NCBI GenBank assembly: GCA_019218365.1
Contig: JAHUUJ010000001.1
Coordinates: 248,001 to 312,000 of the forward strand
Direction: 5' to 3'
Length of the DNA stretch: 64,000 nucleotides
Origin: Actinomycetaceae bacterium TAE3-ERU4
GTDB taxonomy: Bacteria > Actinomycetota > Actinomycetes > Actinomycetales > Actinomycetaceae
The notes beneath the pieces are model-generated. The model searched no databases. It was not told the DNA's origin and saw only the letters and a program-made list of their open reading frames with translations. The stretch's first letter is position 1. Each line of letters opens with the position of its first letter. Position numbers and translations under genes: made by a program. Positions 25,709 through 35,248 of this stretch are shown in pieces.

Positions 25709-27335
25709 ACTCGGCCAATCGTCCCGTAACGCGGGTAGTTTCCACCGCAATGATTTCGGTTTTTACGTTACCTTCTTGCAACCCTAGAGCATTCTCCCGT
25801 TCCTTGAAGAAAGCCTCAAGGTTAGGGTCTTTCAGCTTTTCTGACTCGCGGGCCATCCACTGATACCCCTCTTTCAAGTGGAAGTGCCTGCTAGTGGGTA
25901 CATCTCCGGCTACCACCAGATGATTTTGGCTATGTGGCACCTGCTTTCCACCCATTGCCGTAACAATGTCGCGCGTTCCCCGGAAAGAAAGTTCTTTCAC
26001 CTTAGACGGCATTTTTTCCACCGCCGCTGGGCCACCTAAATCAATACAAAACTTCACGTTATAGCGCTTTCGTACCCGCGGATTTGCGGCCAGTTGCTGC
26101 ACGGTCGCCGCGCCTTGCGAATGCCCCACCAGCTCGACAGTTTCCCCCGCTTTAATTCCCGCTAAAGACATTGCCGAAAGCACCGCCGCGCTCTGCGTAG
26201 TTGGCAATTGTGCGACCGCCCGTAAATTAGTGTCCAAACCTTGCGAAGTTTCACTATTGGGACTGAAATCTTGGGTTCCGGGAACAAGAACACTCCAGGT
26301 GTTTCCACCCTTACCATGATGTTTCAGAATAAAAATATGGCCTTTTCGTTTCCGGTCAGTGCCCATTTTTTCCATCAGGGTATCGAGTTCTAACATTTGG
26401 GTAATCAACTGCGACGGTTTAACCGGAACTGCCCCTGCCGAGGGCGCACTCGACAATTCACCTTTTATCCGCGTTGCCACACCCTGGTTCCCCCAGTCGG
26501 CAAAAACTATTGAACGCACCCCACTGATTAGCGCCCCCGCCCGCTTAGTACACTCCCTATCAGCCGGAATAAAATGAGTGCTTTTCCCCCCGGTTGCCAA
26601 GGTGGTTGTCCAATCCGAAAAAGTTCGAGAAGTATTAACCGCCATTAGAGTCGGTATTCCCAAAACAGTTGCCAACATCTTTTCGCTTCCGCGTTCCGTA
26701 AGTTGCAGTAAATCTCGGCTAGTTAAATTAAAGTAGTGCCCCAAACGCGCAACTTCTTTCTTCCATGCGGCATTTGCGGTTTGTATTCCATCCCAGATAA
26801 GCGCCGCTAGAGGAAAGTGGGCGCTCAAATCTCTTTCTATTTGATTACCTAGTATTCCTTTTCCTAAAGCACCTTTTGTGCCACCTACCCCAACAGAGCG
26901 AAACCCTGCAACAGCTTTTTCTTCCGCCCCGGAAAACACTCCCACTAGCCGCACGCATGAGTCTCGAAAATCATTTACTAAATTTTCCAGTTCCTGTGCC
27001 CGCCACCAAGTTGCCTGCAAGTTTTTAAGGTGAGCCTGCCCCAGATTGAGACATTTAGCTGCTTCAGTACGCAATTTTTGTTCCAAAGCCGAAATCCCGA
27101 GGCAAGTTTGAGAAATTCGCCAAAAATAAAAATTTTGCCTTTGTTGAGCGCGAATCTGAGAGCTCATTTGAAGATTAAAAAGCCGGAGTTTATCTGCCAG
27201 CCTCGTAAGCAGTACCGTCTGTTCAACCATTTTCTGCGGGTCTGCACTAAAGTAAGTTCCACCGGCAATCATAAGGGGAAAGGAACCAGCCTCGTCGCTT
27301 CCAAGATTTCCCGAAAGTTCATTCGAATTACTCAT
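25665..27335 (-). CDS. Alpha/beta-hydrolase-fold protein with helical N-terminus
   Basis: The C-terminal half (from about residue 300) has a serine-hydrolase nucleophile elbow GHSQGAA, preceded by VLVPGTQDFSPNSETSQGLD as the likely oxyanion-hole region and followed by candidate Asp and His residues (FCIDLGGP, SRHFHLKEGYQWM). The N-terminal 150 residues are helical, with Trp-rich segments (ATWWRAQELENLVNDF) and no signal peptide. The start, MSNSNELSG, has only a weak ribosome site. It is 2 bp downstream of a small WXG-like gene. Helical-domain lipases paired with WXG proteins are a known layout of type VII secretion substrates, so export by the 54-64 kb system is a testable inference. Confidence 0.65.
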   Translation of the reverse strand: MSNSNELSGNLGSDEAGSFPLMIAGGTYFSADPQKMVEQTVLLTRLADKLRLFNLQMSSQIRAQQRQNFYFWRISQTCLGISALEQKLRTEAAKCLNLGQAHLKNLQATWWRAQELENLVNDFRDSCVRLVGVFSGAEEKAVAGFRSVGVGGTKGALGKGILGNQIERDLSAHFPLAALIWDGIQTANAAWKKEVARLGHYFNLTSRDLLQLTERGSEKMLATVLGIPTLMAVNTSRTFSDWTTTLATGGKSTHFIPADRECTKRAGALISGVRSIVFADWGNQGVATRIKGELSSAPSAGAVPVKPSQLITQMLELDTLMEKMGTDRKRKGHIFILKHHGKGGNTWSVLVPGTQDFSPNSETSQGLDTNLRAVAQLPTTQSAAVLSAMSLAGIKAGETVELVGHSQGAATVQQLAANPRVRKRYNVKFCIDLGGPAAVEKMPSKVKELSFRGTRDIVTAMGGKQVPHSQNHLVVAGDVPTSRHFHLKEGYQWMARESEKLKDPNLEAFFKERENALGLQEGNVKTEIIAVETTRVTGRLAESIGDQLAVRSPGRQ

Positions 27336-27337
27336 GA

Positions 27338-27661
27338 TTACCCCAGAAAAGGCAACGGAAAAACACTAAGCTGAGCATTCAATTCGCGTAAACGTATAAC
27401 CGCCAGTTGTAATCCGGCCCTCGAAGATTCTATTTTTTCGGCCTCCCACATTAATTCAGCCGTGTGCTGTTTAATGAGGTCCACCCGGTCTTGTGCCGGT
27501 TTAGCCGAAGGGCCTTCCCACGCTTTTTCTAAACTTAATGCCTGGGAATCCCACCAGATTTCACGCGGGCTGCTTTCCAAAAGAAGTGAGCACAAAGATG
27601 ACGAACCTACAAAATCAGTAGAGGTATCGCCTGCAAATCCCGAAGCTAAAAAGCCATCCAC
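27338..27661 (-). CDS. Small helical protein with a WXG-like motif
   Basis: The 107-residue product starts best at the GTG at 27661, which has AAGGGAG at ideal spacing; the in-frame TTG six codons earlier has no such site. Its second half reads LEKAWEGPSAKPAQDRVDLI then a long amphipathic helix (TAELMWEAEKIESSRAGLQL). The WEG turn between two helices resembles WXG100 proteins. It ends 2 bp before the hydrolase gene, consistent with a secretion partner. No family hit is recognised with certainty. Confidence 0.45.
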   Translation of the reverse strand: MDGFLASGFAGDTSTDFVGSSSLCSLLLESSPREIWWDSQALSLEKAWEGPSAKPAQDRVDLIKQHTAELMWEAEKIESSRAGLQLAVIRLRELNAQLSVFPLPFLG

Positions 27662-27773
27662 CGCAACTCCCTTTGCCAAAAGTAGATAAGAAAAGTTGCT
27701 AGTAGGGTATGGAAAAATTAGAAAAGATAATCCAAAAGTTCGCCTAAATTGTGGATATGAAAAATGTGTAAAG

Positions 27774-28679
27774 CTATTTTTTCAGCCCGAACCAGGCTTT
27801 ATAGAACATGTAAAAGTTAAGATTCCCCCACGTTTCACACTCGCCAGCGTTACCTTCTAAAGTGTCTGGCAAAGGCGGGAAAGGCGTGTAGTTATACAGC
27901 GCCGCAGTCGCGTTATTACGCGGAGTAAGTTTTACACTGCCACAACTCTTATCGTAGTTGTATTGAAACTTCGCACTCTTTCCGCTGCGATAACTATAGC
28001 GTTCAGGCTGTAACGGGTAACGCGCAAACTGTCGGGCCGCATAGTAAACCTGCCGATCAATCCCCTTAAAATTAGGGTTACACGGTTGGGCATCCGGACA
28101 GTAGTAGCCCATCGCGGCCTCGTAACGACGCGGGATTAGGCGCGGGCCCCACGCAGTCAATAGTCCCTGTTCTTTTTGCAAAGTCACCAAAAGAACTTTC
28201 GGATTAATCGCACAAGCCTGCGAAGCGCTGTAAATCAACGCGGCAACATCAGCATTTTCCTGCGCAAGAACCGGACGGCTACAAAACTCATCAGCCGGGT
28301 GGGCGGAAATATTTAGCCGATAGTCTTTCAAACAAGGCGTGCCGTCTGCCCCCGGCACGCACCCACGCCCCACCTCGTTAATAAATTGGCGAATATCTTC
28401 CTCGCTCATAGTTCCACGGGTAAAAAATTCTTCATCCGCAATAATTTTTTCCGGATTAAACCCCGCACTACTTAACGGAGGAGTATGCGGGCGTACCACG
28501 CTTCCTTCGGCCGAAGAACCGCTATCTACCTGACGGGGAGAAAGAAAGAATCCGAGTACCAGTGACACCACCCACGCTGCCAGAAAAATCACGAAACAGA
28601 TTCCCAACATAAACAGCGATGCCCGCACTAAGGCTCCTTGGGAGGAAACGGGAGTCTGTGTCGTAGGCTGTTCTCTCAT
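27774..28679 (-). CDS. Membrane-anchored extracellular protein, lysozyme-like
   Basis: The 301-residue product (ATG at 28679; an upstream TTG is less likely) has one membrane helix (residues 20-47), a Ser/Pro linker, then an extracellular domain with six or more cysteines. The core INPKVLLVTLQKEQGL with a conserved Glu, then AMGYYCPDAQPCNPN and FQYNYDKSCG, occurs in secreted actinobacterial proteins that look like lysozyme-fold muramidases. Peptidoglycan cleavage is inferred from that pattern. No catalytic proof is visible. Confidence 0.55.
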   Translation of the reverse strand: MREQPTTQTPVSSQGALVRASLFMLGICFVIFLAAWVVSLVLGFFLSPRQVDSGSSAEGSVVRPHTPPLSSAGFNPEKIIADEEFFTRGTMSEEDIRQFINEVGRGCVPGADGTPCLKDYRLNISAHPADEFCSRPVLAQENADVAALIYSASQACAINPKVLLVTLQKEQGLLTAWGPRLIPRRYEAAMGYYCPDAQPCNPNFKGIDRQVYYAARQFARYPLQPERYSYRSGKSAKFQYNYDKSCGSVKLTPRNNATAALYNYTPFPPLPDTLEGNAGECETWGNLNFYMFYKAWFGLKK

Positions 28680-28764
28680 GCCCCTATTGTGCCGTATCAA
28701 CAGAACTTTTTTAATAACTGCCGGTAAAGTACGGTTTTTTTAGGTTTGCGGGTAAAGTATTGTC

Positions 28765-29310
28765 ATGGCTTTCGATGATGGTGCAACAAGTAATGATGGA
28801 ACCCCACGTGAGAACCTCACTTGGGACGGTTTTGGCGAGGCAACTCGCGACCTAGCGCGACAGGTTCGCGACAGCGGGTGGATGCCCGATTTAATTGTCG
28901 CGGTAGCGCGTGGTGGTCTTCTTCCCGCGGGTGCGGTCTCTTACGCATTAGGCGTTAAGGCAATGGGGACAATGAACGTTGAGTTCTATACCGACGTTGC
29001 CGAAACCCTCCCCGAACCGGTTCTTCTTCCCCCACTAATGGATGTCTCCGCGATGGACGGAAAGCGCGTACTCGTAGTTGACGACGTTGCCGATTCCGGG
29101 AAAACCCTAAAAATGGTTATGGAACTGATTGCCAAGCGCGGACTTTCACTAGACGGACATACTTCCGCTACTGTTGATGCCCGTTCGTTAGTTATCTACG
29201 AAAAATCTCGTTCGGTGATTAAACCTGATTTTGTTTGGAAAAACACCGATTTGTGGATTAACTTCCCGTGGTCAGTTCTTCCTCCGGTAACCGCCGAGGG
29301 TCAGGAATAA
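28765..29310 (+). CDS. Purine-type phosphoribosyltransferase
   Basis: The 181-residue type I PRTase has the PRPP-binding loop VLVVDDVADSGKTL and the upstream DLIVAVARGGLLPAG loop with the conserved Arg-Gly. Length and motifs fit xanthine/hypoxanthine-guanine salvage enzymes of the Gpt group, which make a nucleotide from PRPP and a free base. The C-terminal WINFPW resembles the Gpt-family base-binding hood. The exact base is not provable. A strong terminator follows. Confidence 0.85.
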   Translation: MAFDDGATSNDGTPRENLTWDGFGEATRDLARQVRDSGWMPDLIVAVARGGLLPAGAVSYALGVKAMGTMNVEFYTDVAETLPEPVLLPPLMDVSAMDGKRVLVVDDVADSGKTLKMVMELIAKRGLSLDGHTSATVDARSLVIYEKSRSVIKPDFVWKNTDLWINFPWSVLPPVTAEGQE

Positions 29311-29326
29311 TCTTTCTTAATAAGTC

Positions 29327-29366
29327 AAGGTCGGGGTCTTAAAGCCCCGACCTTTATTTTTTATTT
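29327..29366 (+). terminator. Rho-independent terminator
   Basis: AAGGTCGGGG pairs perfectly with CCCCGACCTT around an 8-base loop and is followed by TATTTTTTATTTT. It lies 17 bases past the phosphoribosyltransferase stop. Confidence 0.9.
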
Positions 29367-29520
29367 TCCACGAGAAATCAACACTTTACTCGGATTACAT
29401 GGTTTACCTTTTCGGTATGGGCAAAATTTTGTAACTGAGTACCATGTGATAAAAATCAACCTTGTAAACTGGGGGCAACATATCCCGCGATTGGGATAAG
29501 AGATACTTGGAAGGAATTTT

Positions 29521-29997
29521 ATGGCTTCTCCAACAGAGGTAACATCGGAGCGTATTACGCAGGTGCTTAGCTCCCAGGAAGTAATTTGGCAGCAGGATCC
29601 CGAAGATCAAACAATTCTAGTTCCGTTTGTGAACATGATGTTTGTTATTCAGATTAACGGTGGAGGGATTCTCTCGGTACACGGAATGTGGCGCGGGGAC
29701 CTTTCCGAACCCGAAGACCGCAACAAGGCTACCGATTTCGTGCAAGAAGCTAACGCCCGCGCGCTAGTTCCCAAGGTTTATCTTGCCGAAGACACCGAGG
29801 GCGGCTGGAAGTTCCACACCGAATCGAACACTGTTGTTCCTGCAGGTTTGACCGACGAGCAGTTGGAAATGTTCCTGGGTCTGTCTTTCCAGGCTTCCCT
29901 ATTCTCCGCTTCTCAGCTCCAAGAAGCTCTACCACACCTGGTGACTTGGGACGAAGACTCTGACGCGGACGAACCTTCAGAAGGAGAGGGCAAGTAA
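29521..29997 (+). CDS. YbjN domain protein 1
   Basis: The 158-residue acidic, soluble product matches YbjN-type sensory proteins: ITQVLSSQEVIWQQ, then GGGILSVHGMWRGDLSEPED and the LGLSFQASLFSASQL helix. Two YbjN genes lie in tandem here with a 2-bp gap. The fold resembles type III secretion chaperones, but the role in actinobacteria is unknown. GGAAGG precedes the ATG. Confidence 0.78.
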   Translation: MASPTEVTSERITQVLSSQEVIWQQDPEDQTILVPFVNMMFVIQINGGGILSVHGMWRGDLSEPEDRNKATDFVQEANARALVPKVYLAEDTEGGWKFHTESNTVVPAGLTDEQLEMFLGLSFQASLFSASQLQEALPHLVTWDEDSDADEPSEGEGK

Positions 29998-29999
29998 TT

Positions 30000-30443
30000 A
30001 TGTCTGACAAAGTATCAATTTCTGTTTCTGAAGAACCCACTCCTCTAACTATCGAACGTGTTGCGAGCATGTTTGAGGCCCTGGGTTTCAACTACGAGTT
30101 GGAAGAAAATCGCATTAAGACCGGATTCGGTAACATTCCGATGGCCGTTTACTTGGACGCCAACGGCGATTACCTGGTAATTCGCGGTTTCTGGTGGGCT
30201 AACTTGAACGAGCACGGTAAGGCTGTTGCCAACTCGGTAATTGCGCAAAAGCACGCGCAGACTTTCTTCCCAACTTATTTCATTATTCAAGATGAAGACG
30301 GTTTCCAGGTCGTTGGAGACGTTAATCTTTTCGTTGGCCCGCAGGGAGTCACCGATTCTCAGATGGGCGCTTTCGTTGGTTTCTTTGAAATGCTAGAAAA
30401 GGAACTAGAAGAAGTTGCTGAGACTGTCACTAAGAGTCTCTAA
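30000..30443 (+). CDS. YbjN domain protein 2
   Basis: The 147-residue product shares the layout of the preceding gene: TIERVASMFEALGFNYELEE, GDYLVIRGFWWANLNEHGKA, and a Glu-rich C-terminal helix. The pair is one operon ending at the hairpin 30453-30500. The two proteins may work as a heteromer, as paired YbjN genes often occur together. Confidence 0.78.
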   Translation: MSDKVSISVSEEPTPLTIERVASMFEALGFNYELEENRIKTGFGNIPMAVYLDANGDYLVIRGFWWANLNEHGKAVANSVIAQKHAQTFFPTYFIIQDEDGFQVVGDVNLFVGPQGVTDSQMGAFVGFFEMLEKELEEVAETVTKSL

Positions 30444-30452
30444 TCTAGCTTT

Positions 30453-30500
30453 TAGATAAATAGTTGCCGCCCCCTATTTGGGGCGGCAACTATTTATCTA
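30453..30500. terminator. 21-bp perfect hairpin, bidirectional terminator
   Basis: TAGATAAATAGTTGCCGCCCC pairs exactly with its complement across a 6-base loop. It sits between the YbjN stop and the convergent phosphatase gene. AT-rich arms give both strands a run of weak pairs at the end of the stem, so it may serve both directions. Confidence 0.8.
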
Positions 30501-30562
30501 ACGGAATATTGCCTTTAGGTTTCTATACGATTCTCGTCTACTGGGATTAATTCCCTTTGGGG

Positions 30563-31114
30563 TCAGGTATAGGGTAAGAATCCGAGAATTTCCGGCAGGC
30601 ACCTTTCAAGAGTTTCGTAGGTTTCCCAGAAATCTTCCATTCCGCCATACCAGGGATCGGGCACGTCCCGTTCCGCCCGCGCCTGAGTAAATTTAGCATC
30701 GGCTTGCGCGCGCGATTCCGCACTTAGGCTTGGTTCAAAGTCGCGGAGCATCCGGAGTTTCCCAGAAAAGTTTTCCTCCCCTAGACGGGCAATTAACTTT
30801 TCTAAATGACGGTAGTGTCCAGCTGTCATCGCGAGGATAAGATCGGAATTTTTGATATCTTCGTCGGTGATTTGACGAGCTTGATGTGCAGGAACCTCAT
30901 ATCCGGACTCACGAAGTACCTGCGCAGCTCGATAATCTATTGGGTTACCGTGTTCCTCGTTGCTAATCCCGCATGAGGATACGAGTACCGCTGCGTTTTC
31001 TCGTTTCGCGTGTGTATCAAGCATGACATGAGCCATTGCGGAACGACAGATGTTTCCGGTACAGACCATTAGTACCCGAGGGGCTGAATTGGTGCGCGTT
31101 AAGTTATCTTGCAT
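30563..31114 (-). CDS. Low-molecular-weight protein-tyrosine phosphatase
   Basis: The signature VCTGNICRSAMAH supplies Cys18 and Arg24 of the active-site loop, and DPWYGG carries the general acid Asp. The 183-residue length fits the family with a short N-terminal extension. Such enzymes dephosphorylate tyrosine on bacterial or host proteins, or act on arsenate-type substrates. No tyrosine kinase lies nearby; the Ser/Thr kinase at 54.8-56.8 kb is a different class. Confidence 0.9.
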   Translation of the reverse strand: MQDNLTRTNSAPRVLMVCTGNICRSAMAHVMLDTHAKRENAAVLVSSCGISNEEHGNPIDYRAAQVLRESGYEVPAHQARQITDEDIKNSDLILAMTAGHYRHLEKLIARLGEENFSGKLRMLRDFEPSLSAESRAQADAKFTQARAERDVPDPWYGGMEDFWETYETLERCLPEILGFLPYT

Positions 31115-31373
31115 GTTTTATATCTTCCCTATTTTTAGGTAATTTGTTTAATTTTTCGCCTTTTAGCGCCATTTAGCATGATGAACACCACGCAGATTAG
31201 CAATTATTACGTGCTTCCGCTATGGTCAAAAAGGCGGCTTTTAGAGTCCATTCTCATTAAGCCAGCCACTGTTCGTCACCGCTTTACGCGGATGTTTTTG
31301 GCTATTTTACGCCTGAGTATTTTGTGTTTTAGGTGGTTAGCGAGCAGGGAATTGTTGCCTATCTAAGGAATTC

Positions 31374-33236
31374 ATGCTGTCTGTAGCATCTAATAACTCG
31401 ACTTTATTGACCGTCCCCAGACCTACCGGTTTTTTAGAATCAGCTACTAATTCTGTTGGTTCTTTTCTCGCTTCAATAGTGAATTTTATTTCCTCGGTGG
31501 TTTTCTTTTCCCCGCGGATTGCTGGAGTAGAGATTCCAATTATTGTTTTATGGCTGTTGGCCGCAGGTATCTTCTTCACCATCTACCTGTCTTTCCAACA
31601 GTTACGAGTCAGTTCGTTGCGACATTCACGTCACCTAATTCGGGGGCGTTTCACGCGACACACTGATCCGGGAGAAGTTACTTCCTTCCAGGCTTTGGCA
31701 ACAGAGCTTTCCGGTACGGTTGGTCTGGGTAATATCGCGGGTGTTGCCGTGGCTATCTCAATTGGTGGCCCAGGTGCGACTCTGTGGATTATTTTGGCGG
31801 GTCTTATCGGAATGGCTTTGAAAATGGCTGAGGCGACACTGGGAGTTAAATACCGTGTTGTCGCCGAAGATGGCACCACCTCGGGTGGCCCAATGTACTA
31901 CCTACGTTACGGGTTGGCCGAGTTGGGTCATGCGAAGCTAGGTCGCTTCTTGGCTGCACTATTTGCGATAGCAACGGTTTTCGGTGTTACCGGTGCCGGT
32001 AACATGTTCCAGTCAAACCAGGCTGCCGCACAGTTGATTTACATTACGGGTGGAGAAGCTGGTTACTTGGGCGGCAAGGAATGGCTAATTGGAATTGTCC
32101 TCGCTCTTTTGGCTGCTTTTGTAATTCTTGGTGGTATCCAAAAGATTGGTGCTGTTACTTCCAAGATTGTGCCATTCATGGCAATTTTGTACTTGGTTAT
32201 GTGCCTGTTTGTGATTGTCCCGAATGCCGGCTCAATTCCTTACGCTTTTGAACAGATGCTTGAAGGAATGTTCACCGGCCACGGTGTTGCCGGTGGTGCA
32301 CTCGGAGTAATGATTGTGGGTCTACGTCGTGCAGCTTTCTCTAACGCTGCCGGTATTGGTACTGCCGCAATGGCTCACTCGGCGGTTAAAACCCGCCGTC
32401 CCGCTACCGAGGGGTTTGTGGCAATGTGGGAGCCTTTCGTTGACTCCGTACTAATTTGTACACTCACCGCACTAACCGTAATTCTTTCTGGCGTATGGAA
32501 CACCTCAGAGCCTATCGAGGGTGTTCAGCTAACTGCCGCAGCTTTGGCAACTTCTGTTTCCTGGTTTGACGTTCCATTAACAATCGCGGTCGCTTTATTC
32601 GCATTCTCAACAGTACTTTCATACAGCTACTACGGAATGAAGGCGATGGGCTATCTATTTGGTGGTTCCCGCCGTGCCGAACAGGCTTACAACATTGTCT
32701 ACATTCTGTTAATTGTGGTTGGTGCAATGGCTCCGCTAGAGCAGGTCATCAATTTCTCTGACGCAATGTTCTTTGTTATGTCAGTTCCGAACATTTTGGG
32801 CCTATACTTCCTCGCCGGAGTAGTTAAGCGCGAAATTATTGGACACCGTGACAAGGTAGATGCAGGTGTTATTGAATCCGTTCCGGAAGATGAACAGGCA
32901 AGTGCCGCAAATACTTTCTCCGAGGATGACCTAACCCACGTCGCTACAGCGCAAGCAGAAACTGTAGCGGCTTTCGAAGCTGCCGCCGAAGCGAGATATG
33001 ATGCAGAACAGGCCGTTGCTGACGATTCTATTTCCCCAGAATTAACTGCCGAGGCAATAGCCGCTGCAAAGGAAGCTTCCGCAGTTGCGGTGGATACGGC
33101 TCAACGGGCTAAAGAAATTGAAACACACGCTGACGACGAAACCGGAATGCTTCCAAAACACTTAGAAGATGAAGCTTTCGTAACCGGCGAAGCAACGGAA
33201 ACAACCGTGATTGATGCACGTAACGAACTCGAATAG
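31374..33236 (+). CDS. AGCS alanine/sodium symporter
   Basis: The 620-residue protein has about ten membrane helices and the AGCS signature TSFQALATELSGTVGLGNIA. These proteins take up alanine or glycine with Na+. The C-terminal 130 residues are an unusual acidic, Ala/Glu-rich cytoplasmic tail (VATAQAETVAAFEAAAEARY and on). AAGGA stands before the ATG. In the preceding 260 bp (31115-31373) I see no other convincing gene. Confidence 0.9.
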   Translation: MLSVASNNSTLLTVPRPTGFLESATNSVGSFLASIVNFISSVVFFSPRIAGVEIPIIVLWLLAAGIFFTIYLSFQQLRVSSLRHSRHLIRGRFTRHTDPGEVTSFQALATELSGTVGLGNIAGVAVAISIGGPGATLWIILAGLIGMALKMAEATLGVKYRVVAEDGTTSGGPMYYLRYGLAELGHAKLGRFLAALFAIATVFGVTGAGNMFQSNQAAAQLIYITGGEAGYLGGKEWLIGIVLALLAAFVILGGIQKIGAVTSKIVPFMAILYLVMCLFVIVPNAGSIPYAFEQMLEGMFTGHGVAGGALGVMIVGLRRAAFSNAAGIGTAAMAHSAVKTRRPATEGFVAMWEPFVDSVLICTLTALTVILSGVWNTSEPIEGVQLTAAALATSVSWFDVPLTIAVALFAFSTVLSYSYYGMKAMGYLFGGSRRAEQAYNIVYILLIVVGAMAPLEQVINFSDAMFFVMSVPNILGLYFLAGVVKREIIGHRDKVDAGVIESVPEDEQASAANTFSEDDLTHVATAQAETVAAFEAAAEARYDAEQAVADDSISPELTAEAIAAAKEASAVAVDTAQRAKEIETHADDETGMLPKHLEDEAFVTGEATETTVIDARNELE

Positions 33237-33295
33237 TAATCAATCGCATTATCCATCAGCTTTGGAGTTCCCTCTAATTCTGTAAGAATGGTTAA

Positions 33296-34669
33296 GTGTT
33301 AGATAGGTATAGGAAGCTTTATCGCACCCCTGGTTCTAAGAACTTTTCGGTAGCGGGTCTTGTAGCGCGTTTCCCCATGTCATTCGTGGGGTTATCAACG
33401 GTCATGCTGATACAGGATATTTACACCTCCTACAAAGTAGCGGGGATTGTTAATGCCTGCGGAATCATTGGTTTCGCTTCAGCTGCACCACTTCTTTCGC
33501 GTTTGGTTGACCGTTTCGGGCAAGCGCAGGTAATGCGTCCTTCCATTACGATTTCTATCTCTTCTACCATTATTTTTATTTTTGTTGCGCTCTCCCAGGG
33601 GCCAATTTGGCTGCTGGGAGCACTCGCAGCAATTTCTGGAGCGTTTTCTGGGTCGATTGGCGCGATGGTACGTTCCCGCTGGTCTCACGTACTTAATTCA
33701 CCCGCGGATCTCAAGGCAGCCTTTGCTCTTGAATCAGCAATTGATGAGCTAGTTTGCATGACTGGCCCGGTAATTGCCACTCTTTTAATTACTACTGTCC
33801 ACCCGGCCTCGGGAATGATTTTGACAGCCGGTTTCTTACTGGTTGGAGGAACTTGGTTCTTCTCCCAAAAAGCTACTCAGCCACCACCTGCCGGTCATCC
33901 GGCCGAGGGCGCACGAACCTCGGCCATGAGATCGGGAGCTATGTGGGCAATTGGAATGATGTTCGTTGGTGCAGGAGCTATTTTCGGTTCCGTAGACGTG
34001 GCAATTGTCCGTTTTACTAAAGCCTCTGGAGTTCCCTGGATGGCTGGTATTTTGCTTGCTTTGATGGCTGCCGGTTCCCTACTGGGTGCGCTTGCTTACG
34101 GGGCACGCGAATGGAAACTCCCTATTTATAAGTTGCATCTAATTTGGACCGGACTTTTGGGAGTGGGAATTACTCTAGTTTTGTTCCCCAGCTCATTGGC
34201 ATTTATGGGAATAGTTCTGTTTGTCTCCGGGATTGCAATTTCCCCGAATATGACAAACGGCTATTCAATTGTGGAACAGATTGTCCCCCGTAACCGTTTA
34301 ACCGAAAGCCTGACTTGGATGAATACGTTCATGAATCTAGGCTTGGCATTGGGAACCTCAATTGGTGGTGCAGCAGTTGACCGTTTTGGTTATATAGGTG
34401 GACTTACGGTTTCCGTAATCGCAGCATGGTTTGCATTTGTAGTTTCGGCTCTCACCTACCGCACCATTCGAGATGCTACCGAGGTTAATTCTCGGGGACA
34501 CAAGCGACCATCAATTTTGCGTCGCATTACCCGCAAGGGGCGTAACTCTAAGGCTGAGACTGTTTCACTTACCGGAGCGGAGTTAGAAGAACGTGCGGGA
34601 GTAGTTAACCCTGCTGAGGAAGTTCGTCGCTACCCCACCTCTTTTAACGAACCTGACTCGCGAATTTAG
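33296..34669 (+). CDS. MFS transporter
   Basis: The 457-residue protein has twelve membrane helices with an MFS-type loop (LSRLVDRFGQAQVMRPS) after helix 2. The start is GTG at 33296 (MLDRYRKLYRTPG). The relatives I would expect are drug or metabolite exporters, but no substrate-specific motif is visible. The C-terminal 55 residues are basic then acidic and probably cytoplasmic. The ATPase gene begins 8 bp after the stop. Confidence 0.82.
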   Translation: MLDRYRKLYRTPGSKNFSVAGLVARFPMSFVGLSTVMLIQDIYTSYKVAGIVNACGIIGFASAAPLLSRLVDRFGQAQVMRPSITISISSTIIFIFVALSQGPIWLLGALAAISGAFSGSIGAMVRSRWSHVLNSPADLKAAFALESAIDELVCMTGPVIATLLITTVHPASGMILTAGFLLVGGTWFFSQKATQPPPAGHPAEGARTSAMRSGAMWAIGMMFVGAGAIFGSVDVAIVRFTKASGVPWMAGILLALMAAGSLLGALAYGAREWKLPIYKLHLIWTGLLGVGITLVLFPSSLAFMGIVLFVSGIAISPNMTNGYSIVEQIVPRNRLTESLTWMNTFMNLGLALGTSIGGAAVDRFGYIGGLTVSVIAAWFAFVVSALTYRTIRDATEVNSRGHKRPSILRRITRKGRNSKAETVSLTGAELEERAGVVNPAEEVRRYPTSFNEPDSRI

Positions 34670-34677
34670 GGAACTAC

Positions 34678-35248
34678 ATGTCACGGGCTACTTTAGAAGA
34701 TGTGCGTAAGGCTAAACGGATTGTTTTTGCCGGGGTTACCGGAAGTGGGAAAACTACCGCAGCTAATTTAGCGGCCGAGATTTTAGAGTGTAAGTTCATT
34801 GATTACGACGAGCATGTACGTTGGAAAGACGGACGAAAAGACCCCTGGTTAGCCTATTCAAAAGAGGAACAACTCTCGCGACTTCTCAAAGCTACCGAGG
34901 GGGATTCTTGGACATTAGCAACTTTAACTAGAGTATGCCGGGAAAAGATTTTAGACCAGATAGATTTGATAGTTTTTCTTAGTTACTCGCCACGGGTAAC
35001 TTTCTTTCGGCTTTTGCGAAGAACGCTCTACCGGATTATTTACAGGAAAGAGCTTTGCAACCATAACCACGAAAGTTTTCAAACTCTTTTTTCTCACGAT
35101 TCTATTTTGCTTTGGTGGTTTAGAACTTGGAAAAAAACGTCGCCAGCAAGCACAAGATTTTCTGTTAGATAATTCTGCACCGCCAACTTTGTTACTAACC
35201 AATCCGCGACAGCTAGAACTTGTCCTTCAAGCTCTGTCCGGGTCGTAA
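34678..35248 (+). pseudogene. P-loop nucleotide-kinase-like ATPase, frameshifted at an A-run
   Basis: The N-terminus has Walker A AGVTGSGKTTAANLA and ends an adenylate-kinase-like core with RLLRRTLYRIIYRK. The literal frame ends at 35172 with SPASTRFSVR. Dropping one A from the seven-A run at about 35131-35137 continues the protein as KKRRQQAQDFLLDN and on to LELVLQALSGS, with a TAA at 35246-35248 (about 190 residues, the usual length of such topology-modulation or AAA_17 proteins). So the break is a homopolymer indel: true mutation, read error, or slippage. The restored end overlaps the convergent MazG-like gene by 36 bases. Confidence 0.65.

Noticed and set aside
31178-31366. 62-codon plus-strand frame before the AGCS symporter
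   Set aside because: Basic, low-complexity translation without ribosome site or motif; probably leader DNA.
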